Positions 61,734 to 64,000 of a stretch of 64,000 nucleotides of DNA are shown piece after piece. The DNA is from Henningerozyma blattae CBS 6284 (taxonomy: Eukaryota > Ascomycota > Saccharomycetes > Saccharomycetales > Saccharomycetaceae). The number at the start of each line of letters is the position of its first letter. The stretch's first letter is position 1. Location of the stretch: assembly GCF_000315915.1 (NCBI RefSeq), contig NC_020185.1:1426001-1490000 (forward strand). Direction: 5' to 3'. Under the pieces are notes generated by a model, which did no database searches, was not told the DNA's origin, and was given only the letters and a program-made list of their open reading frames with translations. The position numbers and the translations under genes were made by a program.

Positions 61734-63500
61734 ATGCAAGAGGAAAAAAGGGACGTGAAACAATTGCAACAACCGTTTCAAATCATTACATCAAACATGA
61801 AGGGAAAATTAACCATTAATCAAGTTATCAAACAATCATCATTTATAAAACAATTGAATCCAGATCCTCAGATCCGATCGATCTACAAATTAGAACAACT
61901 CAACGGTGATGGCGCGAATAAAACTGCTAAAGAGCTTTTACTCTATCGTCCCAGAATGATTGCTAAGGGGTGCCATTTCAGTTATAATCTGCCTGAGAGC
62001 CGTAAAGAGTACCGACCACTTTTCTATTCAAAACAATTGTTAGAATCTTTAAATTTGATTGCTGATTCTCAATTGGATGATATCTTATCAGGTAAAAAAG
62101 TTATTTTAGAACCATCTCAAGGTATTGCACCTTTTAGTATTGCGTATGCAGGACATCAATTTGGCCGATTTTCAGGTCAATTAGGTGACGGTAGAGCTAT
62201 TAATCTATTTGATATACAAGGCGAGGGGGGGAACCAACAAGATGCTGTGACAGTACAATTGAAAGGCTCTGGTAGATCTATCTTTTCCAGAGGGTATGAT
62301 GGGAAATTGACAGTAGATTCAAGTATTCGAGAATTTATTTGTTGTGAAGTATTAAACGCATTAGGAATCAAGACAGTTCGTGCGTTGAATATCACATTGT
62401 TGCCTGGTACTAGAGCGACTCGTGGATCCACTGTGGAAAAATGTAGTGTTTTATCAAGATATGCATCAAATTGGGTCCGTCTTGGCAATTTCGAATTATA
62501 CCGTTGGCAAAATGATATGGATGGTATGAAGAAATTACTTGATTGGTGTTTACAACGAGAAAATTTAAAAGATTACCAAGAATTGTATTATTATAGTGTT
62601 AGGGAGAACGCAAAGACAATGAGCCGTATACAAGCCCTAGGGTTTCTCAATGGAGTATTGAATACTGATAACACTTCTGTAGTTGGATTTTCCATGGATT
62701 ATGGTCCATTTACGTTTTTGAGAAATTACGATCCTGAATTTGATCCTACAGATTCTGGGAGGTATTCATATAAGAATCAAGTGGATATGGTCTGGTGGAA
62801 TCTTGAAGTGTTTGGCAACGTGTTGGGTAGGGAGTTTCTGGGGGATAGGTTTGAAGAAATTTTAGCAAGAAGCCGGGAAATTTATTACAAGGTTTTCGAA
62901 GAGGAATATCTGAAATGTATGAGTAAGAGAATGGGATTGGGAACACAAATTGATTTACAAGAGTTTAAAACGATTATTTTAGAACCATTATTGACTATTT
63001 TACTAAAGAGGAAAAATATCGGGTACAATAATTTTTTCTATATGCTTAACCAAAAGGGAAAGATACAAGACATATTTTTCACCACTGAAGAATGGGCGCA
63101 ATTAAACGCCAAAGATGATGGCAATAACAAGTATGCACGTCATTTAAAAGAACAACATGACAGTGCCTCACAGTGGTACAAGAAATATCTCGACTTCAAA
63201 TCGAAACATTCTCTTGATGAAACAACGTCTATAAATCCAATATTTATTCCAACTACAGAAATCATTGAAGATGTTTGTCAGATATTATACAGAAACGATT
63301 ATTCGGACATCACTTCTTTAGAAAAATTATACCTAATGGCTACGAATCCTTTTTCCAATAAGCATTGGTCTGATCAACACTGTAAGACCACTACTATTAG
63401 CAATACAAACAATGAAGGTTTCAGATTGGATTTAGAAGAGAAATGGTTATCCATGTATCAAGAATGTACTCCAGCCAAACATCTAAGTTGTTCAAGCTAA
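61734..63500 (+). CDS. FMP40: SelO-family protein adenylyltransferase (Fmp40)
   Basis: SelO proteins are pseudokinase-fold enzymes that transfer AMP to proteins; yeast Fmp40 is mitochondrial and acts in the oxidative stress response. The 588-residue product has YAGHQFGRFSGQLGDGRAI (nucleotide-binding loop), VQLKGSGRSIFSRGYDGKLT, and the active-site N310-T311-D312-N313 with D322 of MDYGPF ten residues on, the spacing of the catalytic Asp pair in bacterial SelO. The usual His before GV(M/L)NTDN is Asn306 here. The end LSCSS is a Cys version of the selenocysteine tail found in animals. It is about 100 residues shorter than S. cerevisiae Fmp40 (688) and the visible N-terminus (MQEEKRDVKQ) is not presequence-like. 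Confidence 0.93.
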   Translation: MQEEKRDVKQLQQPFQIITSNMKGKLTINQVIKQSSFIKQLNPDPQIRSIYKLEQLNGDGANKTAKELLLYRPRMIAKGCHFSYNLPESRKEYRPLFYSKQLLESLNLIADSQLDDILSGKKVILEPSQGIAPFSIAYAGHQFGRFSGQLGDGRAINLFDIQGEGGNQQDAVTVQLKGSGRSIFSRGYDGKLTVDSSIREFICCEVLNALGIKTVRALNITLLPGTRATRGSTVEKCSVLSRYASNWVRLGNFELYRWQNDMDGMKKLLDWCLQRENLKDYQELYYYSVRENAKTMSRIQALGFLNGVLNTDNTSVVGFSMDYGPFTFLRNYDPEFDPTDSGRYSYKNQVDMVWWNLEVFGNVLGREFLGDRFEEILARSREIYYKVFEEEYLKCMSKRMGLGTQIDLQEFKTIILEPLLTILLKRKNIGYNNFFYMLNQKGKIQDIFFTTEEWAQLNAKDDGNNKYARHLKEQHDSASQWYKKYLDFKSKHSLDETTSINPIFIPTTEIIEDVCQILYRNDYSDITSLEKLYLMATNPFSNKHWSDQHCKTTTISNTNNEGFRLDLEEKWLSMYQECTPAKHLSCSS

Positions 63501-64000
63501 ATGTCACAAAATGTATCACAATATATATACACACACACACACACACACATAATTTTGTCCGCCCGCGCCACAAAATAGTCTGCGCCAAGATTCGATTACC
63601 CCTGAAATATACCGGTTTTTCCGGATCTGGCACCGTTGCACGGCCGTCTCTGTGCAGTTTATCCGAATCTGGCCGTTCTACGACCCCTTACCACGCCGGT
63701 TTCCTAAAACGAACACCACTACGGGCGTGTCTGGGAAACACACCGGCTCATTTCGGAGAGTTAATGGCCACGGATAAGTTAGCCGTTTTTGCCATTTACG
63801 GCTAGCTCCATCTTGGTTCGGGCCGCATATTCCCTGATACAGTATGTCAGTTCCCAGATACAGTTTCCTGATTTCCTGATCCGGTACGCGCGGATGGACC
63901 GGCTCCCCTGATCTCAATTGGGTCGTGCCTATTTTGGCCTGTGGGAATCTCTGTGGCACAGAACTCCGTTAGCGGATGTGGGCCTAGTAGGGTTCGTGCA
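63501..64000. other. GC-rich intergenic island after FMP40
   Basis: A (CA)n/(AC)n tract at 63529-63549 is followed by a GC-rich block to the window end. It has many CCGG/CCGAATCTGG-type words (TTCCGGATCTGGC at 63618-63630, ATCCGAATCTGGCC at 63662-63675) and CAGATACAGT/TGATACAGT repeats near 63836-63864. Frames of 70-120 aa on both strands show no family features. It may be the promoter of the next gene. Confidence 0.45.

Noticed and set aside
63678..63959. 93-codon minus frame after FMP40
   Set aside because: No domain; lies in a GC-rich island with opposing frames of similar length.

Overview
The window is nuclear DNA of a budding yeast in the Saccharomycetaceae. Nearly every long reading frame matches a well-known Saccharomyces cerevisiae protein. 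Genes are compact and mostly intronless, coding DNA is AT-rich, proteins carry long Asn/Ser runs, and the single clear intron (in NCE101) has the yeast signals GTAAGT and TACTAAC. Names were given by recognising the proteins from memory, supported by local gene order; no search was run.

Layout. 1-7055: a partial alpha/beta-hydrolase-like gene, then CRS1, VPS75, CWC25 and SUI1 in the order and strands of S. cerevisiae YNL247W-YNL244C. 8252-9223: DIC1 alone. 9664-26305: PEX2, CBP1, NUC1, LAA1, a Zn2Cys6 gene and NCE101, i.e. YJL210W-YJL205C, with an extra Zn2Cys6 gene inserted between the last two. 26492-26905: RNH203. 27380-42306: NUS1, ARF1, a PP2A catalytic subunit, RPL41, MRX19 (YDL183C), CDC53, homocitrate synthase and RPP1B. 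43108-44688: an Asn-rich protein of unknown function. 45379-63500: NEW1, a YMR178W-like gene, CHP1 (YPL225W), an MMT-type metal transporter, LTP1, a small SIP18-like gene, DDR48, HOT1 and FMP40/SelO.

Two blocks interleave genes that lie on separate duplicated segments in S. cerevisiae (YDL193-182 with YDL137-130, and YPL226-222 with YMR178-172). Genes expected in between (RPL35, UFD2, RBS1, RDI1, VMA1, SRF1, ECM5, PAI3) are absent. This fits a post-whole-genome-duplication yeast whose losses resolved differently from S. cerevisiae (for example the Kazachstania/Naumovozyma/Tetrapisispora side). The genus is inference.

Most genes are housekeeping: translation (CRS1, SUI1, RPL41, RPP1B, NEW1, CHP1), mitochondrion (DIC1, CBP1, NUC1, MRX19, MMT, FMP40), trafficking (ARF1, LAA1, NUS1), proteolysis and signalling (CDC53, PP2A, LTP1) and osmotic/dehydration stress (SIP18-like, DDR48, HOT1 clustered together). 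No new multi-gene system is evident. The unexplained signal is regulatory: GC-rich islands in an AT-rich genome, paired CGTCGC/GCGACG inverted motifs at several loci, a twin GGTGCACGG element in two unrelated promoters, clusters of Tbf1/Cbf1-like sites, a CGG-N11-CCG site next to two divergent Zn2Cys6 genes, and a possible long 5'UTR intron ahead of ARF1. Two 20-base N gaps (2254-2273, 23106-23125) and homopolymer ambiguities mark a draft assembly.
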